This document shows, in pieces, positions 18,164 through 26,627 of a stretch of DNA of 64,000 nt; the first letter of the stretch is position 1; the number at the start of each line of letters is the position of its first letter. The stretch is from an uncultured Alphaproteobacteria bacterium (GTDB lineage Bacteria > Pseudomonadota > Alphaproteobacteria > Rhizobiales > Aestuariivirgaceae). Location of the stretch: assembly GCA_937873445.1 (NCBI GenBank), contig CALMWF010000040.1, positions 1 through 64,000 of the forward strand. The letters are read 5' to 3'. The translations under genes were made by a program, and so were the position numbers. The notes under the pieces are model-generated. The model did no database searches. It was given only the letters and a program-made list of their open reading frames with translations, and had not been told where the DNA came from.

Positions 18164-19951
18164 TTAGCGCGCCCGGCCGATGAGATCGGTGGCACGGCTG
18201 ACCGAGACGCGGCGGTTCTCGGGCTCCGCCTCGGCGGTGGGAATGCGCAGATAGCGCTCGCCCATGCCGGCGGTGCGCAGGTTGCGGGCCGGAATGACGT
18301 AATAGGTGGAGAGCGCCTGCTTCACCGCCTCGGCGCGGGCCCGCGACAGGTCGAGGTTGTAGGCGTCTGACCCAACCGCGTCAGTGTGGCCTTCGATCAG
18401 GAACACCTCATCGGGGTGGGCGCGGAGAATGCGCTCCATGAGCGAGGCGATGCGGTCCAGCTTGCCCACCTCCTCCTCGCGCACGAAGCTTTCGTTGAAG
18501 CCGAAATGGACCGTGTCAATTTCAACGCGCGGCAGCAGGCGGCGCACCTCCGGCTTTGCCTCGATGTCCTGCACGGTATAGCGGCGGGTGGGCTTCTGGC
18601 GCGGCGGCGCCACCAGCACGTCCTCAAGGGTATCGTCATCCACCTCGGCGGCGAAGACATCGCGGCGCGGCGGGCGGTAATCCGGCCCCAGTTCATAGCC
18701 GAGGCGGATGTTGAAGCCACCCTGGCCGAAGCGGCGGTCCAGTTCGGCGCGGCGGCGCTCCCGGTCGTCCATCAGGCGGTCGCGCAGGAACTGCCGGTCA
18801 CGCTGGGCCAGCTCGCGCCAGCGCAGGCGCGCCCTGTCGTCATAATGGGGATCACGCGCGGCATCGATATAGGCGTCGATGCGGATGCGGATCTCATCCT
18901 CGCGCAGATCACGGGCCGGGCGGCGGTCCCGCAGCCAGGCGTCGCGATAGTCGCGCGGCATGGGCGCCATGCCGGGGTCCATGCCGGGGTCCATGCCGGG
19001 ACGCGGCGGACGGGGCATCATGCCACCGGCAGGGGGCGGAACATTGGCGGTCATGCCACCCATGCCGGACATGCCGGACATGCCGGACATGCCACCCATG
19101 CCGGACATGCCACCTGAGGGCGTCGGCGGCGGATTGCCGGTCATGCCCGACATGCCCGTGGCAGGTGGGGCGGGCGGCGCGGGCGGCAGTTGCGGCTGCT
19201 CTCTGGCGGCCATGCGGCTGCGCAGAATGGTCCGCTCGGCGGCCAGCTTGTCGCGCAGGGCCTTTTCGGTTTCCGGCGACAGCTTGTTGGAGGCCAGGAG
19301 ATCACGGATGGCGTCCAGCCGCTTGCGCAGGTCTTCGTCACCCAGCGTGTCGGCGGCGGTCTTGTCGGCCAGCACCACCTTGGCCTTGTCTTCAAAGGCC
19401 GGGTCCACCGGATTGGCGTCAAGCTTCTGCACATCCTGCTGCTTGCTCTGCGGCGTCACCACCGGGGCAGCGGGGGTGGCAGCGGGGGCGGCGGTTTCCG
19501 GTGCAGGCGCCGGGGTCACTTCGGTTTTGGGCGCGGGTGCGGGTTCAACCACCGGCGCGGGCTTGGCCTCAGGAGGCGGCGCGGGCTTCACCTCCGGCGC
19601 GGGGGCGGGCGCAGGCGCAACCTCAGGGGCAGCGGGCGCAACAGATTCCGGTGCGGGGGCGGGCTTCGCTTCCGGCGCAGGCACCACTTCCGGCGGGGTT
19701 TCCGGCGCGGGCGGGGTGGCCTCGGGGGCTGCGCTGCCGTCCGGGTTCTGCTTCATTTTCTTCAGCATCTGCTGGCGCAGCAGCTTTTTCTTCAGCACCG
19801 GATCGGTGACGGTATCGGGATCAACCGGCTGAAGCTGTTCGGTGGAGCCATCCTGCGCCAGTTGCTTCCAGGCCAGGCCATTTTCCGCCGCCGCATAGCC
19901 AGCGGTCAGCGACAGGGCCAGCAGGCTTGCGGTCAGAACAGAGGTTTTCAT
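18164..19951 (-). CDS. OmpA-domain envelope protein with Pro/Ala and Met/Gly low-complexity regions
   Basis: A 595-residue protein starting MKTSVLTASLL with a signal peptide cleaved near YAAAE. Residues about 60-170 are rich in Pro, Ala, Glu and Lys, a likely extended linker through the periplasm. A glycine/methionine/serine region follows (about 280-325), then an Arg/Asp-rich region. The C-terminal OmpA/MotB domain contains HFGFNESFV, IEGHTDAVGSDAYN, and LSRARAEAV, which in this family bind peptidoglycan. It therefore probably links the outer membrane or periplasm to the cell wall. The AAGGAGAAGCGC before ATG 19951 decides the start against an in-frame site at 20026. Confidence 0.8.
   Translation of the reverse strand: MKTSVLTASLLALSLTAGYAAAENGLAWKQLAQDGSTEQLQPVDPDTVTDPVLKKKLLRQQMLKKMKQNPDGSAAPEATPPAPETPPEVVPAPEAKPAPAPESVAPAAPEVAPAPAPAPEVKPAPPPEAKPAPVVEPAPAPKTEVTPAPAPETAAPAATPAAPVVTPQSKQQDVQKLDANPVDPAFEDKAKVVLADKTAADTLGDEDLRKRLDAIRDLLASNKLSPETEKALRDKLAAERTILRSRMAAREQPQLPPAPPAPPATGMSGMTGNPPPTPSGGMSGMGGMSGMSGMSGMGGMTANVPPPAGGMMPRPPRPGMDPGMDPGMAPMPRDYRDAWLRDRRPARDLREDEIRIRIDAYIDAARDPHYDDRARLRWRELAQRDRQFLRDRLMDDRERRRAELDRRFGQGGFNIRLGYELGPDYRPPRRDVFAAEVDDDTLEDVLVAPPRQKPTRRYTVQDIEAKPEVRRLLPRVEIDTVHFGFNESFVREEEVGKLDRIASLMERILRAHPDEVFLIEGHTDAVGSDAYNLDLSRARAEAVKQALSTYYVIPARNLRTAGMGERYLRIPTAEAEPENRRVSVSRATDLIGRAR
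18968..19001. repeat. 12-bp tandem repeat, about 2.8 copies, inside the OmpA-like gene
   Basis: The unit CATGCCGGGGTC repeats at 18968, 18980 and (partly) 18992. On the coding strand it gives alternating Asp-Pro-Gly-Met. Slippage here could change the protein length without breaking the frame. Confidence 0.8.
19052..19114. repeat. 9-bp tandem repeat, seven copies, inside the OmpA-like gene
   Basis: Seven consecutive 9-bp units, alternating CATGCCGGA and CATGCCACC, cover 63 bp. They code for Ser-Gly-Met and Gly-Gly-Met triplets. The unit is a multiple of three, so copy-number change would keep the frame. Confidence 0.9.
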
Positions 19952-20114
19952 GCGCTTCTCCTTATTGCGGGCAAGGGCCCTGCGGATGATTCTATGGCCA
20001 ATCATGTCGGCATAATTGGGGATCAATTGTGGTGTTCACCGACACAGACTTGAACCGGAGATGAACGAAGCCTCACGCATTGCTCCGTCGGCGGCCAGCG
20101 GCTAAACCCGGTTC

Positions 20115-21977
20115 ATGCTTCATATCAATGGCCTCACCTATCGTATCGGCGGACGGTTGCTGCTGGATGGCGCCAGTGCGGCACTTCCCGCCGGGCACAA
20201 GGTCGGGCTGGTGGGCCGCAACGGCACCGGCAAGTCCACGCTGTTGAAACTCATCATGGGCGAATTGGTTCCCGAAGCGGGATCGGCCTCGGTGCCGCGC
20301 AGTGCCCGCATCGGCAGCGTGGCCCAGGAGGCGCCGGGCGGCGAGGCCAGCCTCATCGACACGGTGCTGGCGGGCGACAGGGAACGCGCCGCCCTGCTGG
20401 CGGAAGCCGAAACCGCCCATGACCCGCACCGCATCGCCGAGATTCAAACCCGGCTGGCCGACATTGACGCCCATTCCGCCCCGGCGCGCGCCGCCACCAT
20501 TCTGGCCGGTCTGGGCTTCACGCCGGAACAGCAGGACGGCCCCTGTGCCGCCCTGTCCGGCGGCTGGCGCATGCGCGTGGCGCTGGCTGCTGCCCTGTTC
20601 GGCGCGCCCGATGTGCTGCTGCTCGACGAACCCACCAACTATCTCGATCTCGAAGGCGCCATCTGGCTCAAGAGTTATATCCGCGACTATCCCCACACCA
20701 TTCTGATGGTGAGCCATGACCGCGACTTCCTCAACGATGCGGTCGATGCCATTCTCCACCTCGAGCAGATGAAGCTCACCCTCTATGCCGGCAACTATGA
20801 CAGTTTCGAGCGCCAGCGCCGCGAGCAGCAGGCCCTGTCGGTGAAGCTGAAAAAGAAGCAGGACGAGCAGCGCGCTCATATGCAGGCCTATGTGGACCGC
20901 TTCCGCTACAAGGCGTCCAAGGCCCGGCAGGCGCAAAGCCGGCTGAAGGCGCTGGCAAAACTGGAACCCATTGCCGATGTGGTGGAGGACCGGGTGGCAC
21001 CCTTTGATTTTCCGTCGCCGGAAAAGCCGCTGGCGCCGCCGCTGGTGCGCTGGGACAAGGCCAGCGTGGGCTATGAGCCGGGCAAGCCGGTGCTGCGCGG
21101 CATCTCGCTGCGGCTCGACCCTGATGACCGGATTGCCCTTCTGGGTGCCAACGGCAACGGCAAATCGACCTTCGCCAAGCTGCTGTGCGGCAAGCTTCAG
21201 GCCATGGCGGGCGAGATGGCCCACCCCGCCCGCCTCACGGTCGGCTATTTCGCCCAGCACCAGCTTGATGAGTTGAAACCGGACTGGACGCCCTATGACT
21301 ATATGGCCAAGCTCCTGCCCGAGGCCACGGTGGCGCAGCGCCGGGCGCGGCTGGGCGCCCTGGGCTTCGGCTCCGACTTTGCCGATACGGTGTCGGCGAA
21401 ACTGTCGGGCGGCGAGAAGGCGCGGCTCCTGTTCCTGATGGCGTCGTTCCATGCACCCCATATCCTGGTGCTCGACGAACCCACCAACCATCTGGATGTG
21501 GACAGCCGCGAGGCCCTCATCCTGGCCATCAATGACTATGAGGGGGCGGTCATCCTGATCTCGCATGACCGCCACATCATTGAAACCAGCGCCGACCGGC
21601 TGTGGCTGGTGAATGACGGCACGGTCAGGCCCTATGACGGCGACATGGATGACTATACCGCCCTGGTGCTGAGCCGGGCGCGCAGCGCCCAGCGGCGCGA
21701 CAAGGCCCCCCGTGCGGATGTTCCTGCGCCCTCTGCTGCCCGTCGCCGGGCCAGCCCGGCGCAGCTTCGCAAGCTGATTCAGGAAGCTGAGGCAACTATC
21801 GATAAAATAAGGGAAAAGATCGCCATCCTTGACGAGGCCCTGAGCGACCATACGATCTATGCCGAGGAACCGCAGCGGGCTGCCGACTTCAGCCGCTTGC
21901 GCACCAGGCTGGCTGATGATCTCGATCTGGCGGAGACGCGCTGGCTCGAACTGCATGATGAGGAAGCCCATGGCTGA
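20115..21977 (+). CDS. ABC-F family ATPase (Uup/YheS type)
   Basis: A 620-residue soluble protein with two ABC ATPase domains and no transmembrane part. Domain 1 has Walker A GRNGTGKST and LSGGWRMRVALA; domain 2 has GANGNGKST and LSGGEKARLLFL, each followed by a Walker B ending LLLDEPTN or VLDEPTN. The inter-domain linker is Lys/Arg/Gln rich as in translation-acting ABC-F factors, and a C-terminal coiled coil follows (about 545-615). Likely role: ribosome-associated translation factor. It overlaps nhaD by 8 bp, an unusual partnership. Confidence 0.9.
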   Translation: MLHINGLTYRIGGRLLLDGASAALPAGHKVGLVGRNGTGKSTLLKLIMGELVPEAGSASVPRSARIGSVAQEAPGGEASLIDTVLAGDRERAALLAEAETAHDPHRIAEIQTRLADIDAHSAPARAATILAGLGFTPEQQDGPCAALSGGWRMRVALAAALFGAPDVLLLDEPTNYLDLEGAIWLKSYIRDYPHTILMVSHDRDFLNDAVDAILHLEQMKLTLYAGNYDSFERQRREQQALSVKLKKKQDEQRAHMQAYVDRFRYKASKARQAQSRLKALAKLEPIADVVEDRVAPFDFPSPEKPLAPPLVRWDKASVGYEPGKPVLRGISLRLDPDDRIALLGANGNGKSTFAKLLCGKLQAMAGEMAHPARLTVGYFAQHQLDELKPDWTPYDYMAKLLPEATVAQRRARLGALGFGSDFADTVSAKLSGGEKARLLFLMASFHAPHILVLDEPTNHLDVDSREALILAINDYEGAVILISHDRHIIETSADRLWLVNDGTVRPYDGDMDDYTALVLSRARSAQRRDKAPRADVPAPSAARRRASPAQLRKLIQEAEATIDKIREKIAILDEALSDHTIYAEEPQRAADFSRLRTRLADDLDLAETRWLELHDEEAHG

Positions 21978-23283
21978 AGCCGCGATGCTCAATCTCACCA
22001 CCTCCGGCTTCGGCCTGGCGGCGCTGGCGATATTCATCATTGCCTATGTGCTGGTGATCCTCGAAGAAACCACTCATATGCGCAAGTCGAAGCCGGTGCT
22101 GCTGGCGGCCGGGCTTATCTGGGCATTGATCGGCATGGCCTATACATCAAAGGGCCAGGGGCCGGCGGCCGAACTGGCCGCCCAGCACACCATCTTTGAA
22201 TATGGCGAGCTGTTCCTGTTCCTGCTGGTGGCCATCACCTATGTGAACACGCTGGAGGAGCGCCGGGTGTTTGACGGCCTGCGGGCCTGGCTCACCGCCC
22301 GCGGCCTCAGCTATCGCGCCCTGTTCTGGATCACCGGCATTCTTGCCTTTTTCCTGTCTGCGGTTCTCGACAATCTGACCACGGCGCTCATCATGGGGGC
22401 GGTGGTGCTGGCCATTGGCCGCGAGGCCCCGCGGTTTGTGGCCATTGCCTGTGTGTCACTGGTGGTGGCGGCCAATGCCGGGGGGGCCTTCTCGCCCTTT
22501 GGCGACATCACCACGCTGATGGTGTGGCAGAAGGGCAAGCTGTCGTTCTTCGAATTCTTTGTGCTGTTTGTGCCGTCGCTGGTGAACTGGCTGGTGCCGG
22601 CGGCCCTCATGCATTTCGCGGTGCCCGCCGATGCTCCGGCCAGGGTTGCTGAAAGGGTGACGCTGAAGCCGGGGGCGGTGGGCGTCATTGTGCTGTTTGC
22701 TCTCACCATTGCCACCGCCGTGTCGTTCCGCAATTTCCTCGGCCTGCAACCGGCGCTCGGCATGATGCTGGGCCTCGGCTATCTGCAGATCTTCGCCTAT
22801 GTGCTGCAACGGCGCGGGGCGCGGCGCGGCAATGACGACATGGTGCTGAATTCCTTCTCGCTCATTGCCAAGGTGGAGTGGGACACGCTGCTGTTCTTCT
22901 TCGGCATCATCTTTGCGGTGGGCGGCCTTGGCGTGCTTGGCTATCTGGCGCTGGCCTCGCACTGGCTTTACGATGTTCTGGGGGCCACGCCGGCCAATAT
23001 CGCCATTGGCGTGCTTTCGGCCATCGTTGACAACATTCCGCTGATGTTTGCGGTCCTCACCATGGACCCGGCCATGAGCGACGGCCAGTGGCTGCTGGTG
23101 ACGCTGACTGCCGGGGTGGGCGGCAGCCTGTTGTCCATAGGGTCGGCGGCGGGCGTGGCGCTGATGGGGCAGGCCCAGGGCCGCTACACCTTCATGAGCC
23201 ACCTGCGCTGGTCATGGGCGGTGGCGGCGGGCTATGCCGTCAGCATCGCTGTTCACATGGTGCTCAATCGCGGGCTATTCTGA
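21970..23283 (+). CDS. nhaD: Na+/H+ antiporter, NhaD type
   Basis: A membrane protein of about 437 residues with 11-12 hydrophobic segments. The blocks SAVLDNLTTALIMGAVVLA, NAGGAFSPFGDITTLMVWQ and ILSAIVDNIPLMFAVLTM-like segments match NhaD of the ion transporter superfamily; the Asp and Thr residues in these motifs are needed for Na+ binding in studied members. It exports Na+ (or Li+) at alkaline pH. The ATG at 21970 follows GAGGAAG and overlaps the ABC-F stop; an ATG 15 bases on is an alternative. nhaA follows after 4 bp. Confidence 0.85.
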   Translation: MAEAAMLNLTTSGFGLAALAIFIIAYVLVILEETTHMRKSKPVLLAAGLIWALIGMAYTSKGQGPAAELAAQHTIFEYGELFLFLLVAITYVNTLEERRVFDGLRAWLTARGLSYRALFWITGILAFFLSAVLDNLTTALIMGAVVLAIGREAPRFVAIACVSLVVAANAGGAFSPFGDITTLMVWQKGKLSFFEFFVLFVPSLVNWLVPAALMHFAVPADAPARVAERVTLKPGAVGVIVLFALTIATAVSFRNFLGLQPALGMMLGLGYLQIFAYVLQRRGARRGNDDMVLNSFSLIAKVEWDTLLFFFGIIFAVGGLGVLGYLALASHWLYDVLGATPANIAIGVLSAIVDNIPLMFAVLTMDPAMSDGQWLLVTLTAGVGGSLLSIGSAAGVALMGQAQGRYTFMSHLRWSWAVAAGYAVSIAVHMVLNRGLF

Positions 23284-23287
23284 CGGT

Positions 23288-24505
23288 ATGGCCAAAGCTG
23301 AATCACAGAAGTCCCGTTCCGCCCTTCTCCGCTTCATCGAGCATGAGGCCACCGCCGGCCTCATCCTGACACTGGCGGCGGCGGCGGCCATCATCGTCAG
23401 CAACATCGGCTTTGCCGATACCTATCATGCCTTTCTTGATCAGAAGGTCAGCTTCGGCATTGGCAACCTGACGCTGACCAAGACGCTGCACCATTTCATC
23501 AATGACGGCATGATGGCGCTGTTCTTCTTTCTGGTTGGGCTGGAGATCAAGCGCGAGGTGATGGAGGGTCATCTGTCGTCGCTGGCCCAGATCACCCTGC
23601 CCGCCATTGCGGCGGTGGGCGGCGTGGTGGCTCCGGCGCTGATCTACTGGTGGGTCAATCATGCCTCGCCGGAAACGCTTTCCGGCTGGGCCATTCCCGC
23701 TGCCACCGACATTGCCTTTGCCCTGGGGGCGCTGGCCCTGGCGGGATCGCGCGTGCCGCTGTCGCTCAAGGTGTTTCTGCTCACCCTGGCCACCTTCGAT
23801 GATCTGGCCGCCATCATCATCATTGCCCTGTTCTATACCGCCGATCTGTCGGTGTCCTCGCTCATGCTGGCGCTGGCGGCGCTGGCGGTGCTGGTGGCGC
23901 TTAACCGTTTTGGCGTGGAGCGCACCGCGCCCTACGCCTTCGTGGCCTTCGCCATGTGGGTGTTTGTGCTCAAGTCCGGCGTTCACGCCACGCTGGCCGG
24001 GGTGGCGGCCGCACTCACCATTCCGCTCAGACACCGGGACGGCAGCGACTTCGTGCATGCGCTGGAGGAAGGCCTGCACCCCTATGTGAAGTTTCTGATC
24101 CTGCCGCTCTTTGCCTTTGCCAATGCGGGCATTCCGCTCGAGGGCTTTTCGCTTTCGGCGCTCGCTCATCCGGTGCCGCTGGGCGTGGCGGCGGGGCTGG
24201 TGCTGGGCAAGCCACTGGGCATCATGCTGGCCACGGCGGCGGTGGTGCTGTCGGGTCTGGCCGCCCTGCCCGAGGGGGCGGGCTGGCGGCAGATGTTCGG
24301 CGTGTCGCTGCTGGCGGGCATCGGCTTCACCATGAGCCTGTTCATCGGGGCGCTGGCCTTCGCCACGCCGGAACTGAACAATGAGGTGCGGGTTGGCGTC
24401 ATCACCGGCTCGCTCATTGCCACCGCACTGGGCATGGCGGTGCTGCTGTCGGCGCCGGGGAAGGCGCGCGGTTCAGGCCGAGGCCCGGTTGACCCAGCCG
24501 CCTGA
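23288..24505 (+). CDS. nhaA: Na+/H+ antiporter NhaA
   Basis: A 405-residue electrogenic antiporter exchanging 2 H+ for Na+. Key motifs are FFFLVGLEIKREV, the ATDIAFALGALALAG segment and LATFDDLAAIIIIALFYT with the paired Asp residues that form the ion site in E. coli NhaA, and GIGFTMSLFI near the C-terminus. The ATG at 23288 gives the standard N-terminus with FIEHEATAG. It lies 4 bp after nhaD. Its last 33 bp overlap the 3' end of holC on the opposite strand. Confidence 0.95.
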   Translation: MAKAESQKSRSALLRFIEHEATAGLILTLAAAAAIIVSNIGFADTYHAFLDQKVSFGIGNLTLTKTLHHFINDGMMALFFFLVGLEIKREVMEGHLSSLAQITLPAIAAVGGVVAPALIYWWVNHASPETLSGWAIPAATDIAFALGALALAGSRVPLSLKVFLLTLATFDDLAAIIIIALFYTADLSVSSLMLALAALAVLVALNRFGVERTAPYAFVAFAMWVFVLKSGVHATLAGVAAALTIPLRHRDGSDFVHALEEGLHPYVKFLILPLFAFANAGIPLEGFSLSALAHPVPLGVAAGLVLGKPLGIMLATAAVVLSGLAALPEGAGWRQMFGVSLLAGIGFTMSLFIGALAFATPELNNEVRVGVITGSLIATALGMAVLLSAPGKARGSGRGPVDPAA

Positions 24506-24940
24506 GGCGGGTTCGCGCTGCCAGTAACTCACCGGATGTCCGGCGGCCCTGGCTTCCTTCCACAGGACGCGGGCGGCGGCGGTGGCGGCCGTATCGGCAG
24601 CAGAAAAAACCACCAGCAGGCGCTGGGCCGCCCGGGCATCGCTGGCCAGGTCGGGCATCACCCCGTCAACATAGAAGCGATAGGCCGCACCATTGGGTGC
24701 TTCCGCCCCGGCGGTGAGCCAGATGGGCTGGCGGGCGGCATTGCCATCGCCGTCACAGCCGTGGGGCAGAAAGGCCACGTCCTCGTGAGCCCAGAGATGG
24801 CCGGACAGGCGCTGCAGCTGATCGGCGTCCGGCGTGTGGACACTGCTGGTCAGGCCCCGCTCCAGCGTCCGGCGCAGCAGATCGGGGAGGAGATCCTGGG
24901 CGCGGCCCTCCTCCAGGTGATAGAACCAGATTTCGGTCAT
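24473..24940 (-). CDS. holC: DNA polymerase III subunit chi
   Basis: A 155-residue HolC-like protein. The N-terminus MTEIWFYHLE, the central LWAHEDVAFLPHG segment and QPIWLT are typical of alphaproteobacterial chi, which links the clamp loader to single-strand binding protein. It begins 1 bp after the pepA stop, the common arrangement pepA-holC. The start at 24940 is chosen by homology; the frame extends to 25084 inside pepA, which is rejected. The tail converges with nhaA. Confidence 0.85.
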   Translation of the reverse strand: MTEIWFYHLEEGRAQDLLPDLLRRTLERGLTSSVHTPDADQLQRLSGHLWAHEDVAFLPHGCDGDGNAARQPIWLTAGAEAPNGAAYRFYVDGVMPDLASDARAAQRLLVVFSAADTAATAAARVLWKEARAAGHPVSYWQREPASGGWVNRASA

Positions 24941-24941
24941 C

Positions 24942-26426
24942 TCACTTTTCGTAATGGTCGGCCACCAGCCGGTCGAGCAGGCGCACGCCAAAGCCCGAAC
25001 CCCAGCTGTGATTGATGGCCGACTTGTTGGCGTCCATGGCGGTGCCCGCCACATCGAGATGGGCCCAGGGCAGATTGTTGACAAAACGCTGCAGGAACTG
25101 GGCGGCGGTGATGGCCCCGGCGTAGCGGCCGCCGATGTTCTTCATGTCGGCCACGTCGTGGTCGATGAGCTTGTCATATTCGGGCGCCAGCGGCATGCGC
25201 CACAGCTTTTCGCCGGTGGCAAGACCCGCAGCGGCAAGGCGGCTTGCCAGTTCATCATTGTTGGAGAACAGGCCCGCATGTTCCTTGCCGAGGGCAATCA
25301 TGATGGCGCCGGTGAGAGTGGCCAGATTGACCATGAATTTCGGCTTGAAGCGGTTCTGGGTGTACCACAGCGCATCGGCCAGAACGAGGCGGCCCTCGGC
25401 GTCGGTGTTGAGCACGGCAATGGTCTGGCCCGACATGGATTTGACCACGTCACCGGGGCGCTGGGCATTGCCGTCCACGGCGTTTTCAACCAGGCCCACC
25501 ACGCCCACGGCATTGACCTTGGCCTTGCGTCTGGCCAGCGCCAGCATCAGCCCCGACACGGCGGCAGCCCCGCCCATGTCACCCTTCATGTCTTCCATGC
25601 CGGCAGCGGGCTTGATGGATACGCCGCCGGTGTCAAAGGTCACACCCTTGCCGACGAAGGCCAGCGGCGCCTGACCCTGGCGGCCACCGTTCCAGCGCAT
25701 GACGACAAGGCGCGGTTCCTGGGCCGAGCCCTGGCCCACGCCGAGCAGCGCATTCATGCCGAGTTTCTTCATCTGGGCGGGAGACAGCACCTCAACCTTC
25801 AACCCGTCCCTGGCCAGCGCCTGCAGGCGGCGGGCAAAGCTGGCGGGCACCAGAACATTGGCCGGTTCATTGACCAGATCGCGGGCAAAATGCACGCCCT
25901 CGCGGACCGCATCCAGCGCGGCAAAGTGGCGGCGGGCCAGGGCGGCATCGGCCGTCAGCAAGGTCAGCGCCGACAGTTTCCGGGCCGCATCCGGCTTCTT
26001 GGTCTTGTAGCCGTCAAAGCCATAGCTGCGCAGCGCCGCCCCCGAGGCCAGAAGCGCTGCCGCCTCGCCCGGCGACAGGTTTTTCACCTCCGGCAGCGAG
26101 GCCGCCACGGCGGCTTCCCTGATCTTGAGGCTGTGCAGCACTCCGGCCAGAGCGCCGCCGAGATATTCAACATCAAGGGCCTTCACTGCAGCGGGCTTGC
26201 CCAGACCCATAACCACCACCCGGTCAAAGCCGCCGCCGGGGGCCAGCACGTCAAGGGCCTCCTCGCGCTTGCCGGTGAAGCCCGCAGCCTTGAGGGCGCG
26301 GGCAATGTGGCCGCCGGTGCGCTGGTCGGCGGCCTTGGCAAGCGGTGTCAGGCTGCTGCCCTCGCTGGCAAACACCACCACCACTCCGGTGGCTGGAAGG
26401 GACGGCGCGGCAAAGCTGATTTTCAT
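24942..26426 (-). CDS. pepA: leucyl aminopeptidase
   Basis: A 494-residue M17 cytosolic aminopeptidase that releases N-terminal amino acids with two metal ions. The signature [14 protein letters not shown] is present, together with [16 protein letters not shown] and the metal-binding Asp/Lys residues around it. The N-terminal macro-like domain has normal length. ATG 26426 (MKISFA) is chosen; a GTG at 26438 is also in frame and neither has a clear ribosome-binding site. holC follows directly. It is divergent from lptD across 201 bp. Confidence 0.95.
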   Translation of the reverse strand: MKISFAAPSLPATGVVVVFASEGSSLTPLAKAADQRTGGHIARALKAAGFTGKREEALDVLAPGGGFDRVVVMGLGKPAAVKALDVEYLGGALAGVLHSLKIREAAVAASLPEVKNLSPGEAAALLASGAALRSYGFDGYKTKKPDAARKLSALTLLTADAALARRHFAALDAVREGVHFARDLVNEPANVLVPASFARRLQALARDGLKVEVLSPAQMKKLGMNALLGVGQGSAQEPRLVVMRWNGGRQGQAPLAFVGKGVTFDTGGVSIKPAAGMEDMKGDMGGAAAVSGLMLALARRKAKVNAVGVVGLVENAVDGNAQRPGDVVKSMSGQTIAVLNTDAEGRLVLADALWYTQNRFKPKFMVNLATLTGAIMIALGKEHAGLFSNNDELASRLAAAGLATGEKLWRMPLAPEYDKLIDHDVADMKNIGGRYAGAITAAQFLQRFVNNLPWAHLDVAGTAMDANKSAINHSWGSGFGVRLLDRLVADHYEK

Positions 26427-26627
26427 GACAGAATCCACAGGGCGTTGAAGGCGTGGGGCGGGAATAGCCCGTTTCAGGCAGGCAGGGCAACCTTCTGGTT
26501 TAACCGGCCATTAACCGCAATGAGCGGGCGCCGCCGAAACGACTCACTTGGCGGGCAGATTTTGGGAATTTCAACCCTTTGCGGGGCCGGTGAAACCGGT
26601 TAAGAAAGTGTAAAGTCAGGTGATTGT

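Noticed and set aside
19052-19114. Short regular repeats that might suggest a CRISPR array
   Set aside because: Units are 9 bp, contiguous without spacers and lie inside a coding frame.
20073-22040. 655-residue frame antisense to the first ABC-F gene
   Set aside because: Shadow; the plus strand has all ABC motifs.
24954-26603. 549-residue frame antisense to pepA
   Set aside because: Low-complexity His/Gly/Gln composition and full overlap with a conserved enzyme.
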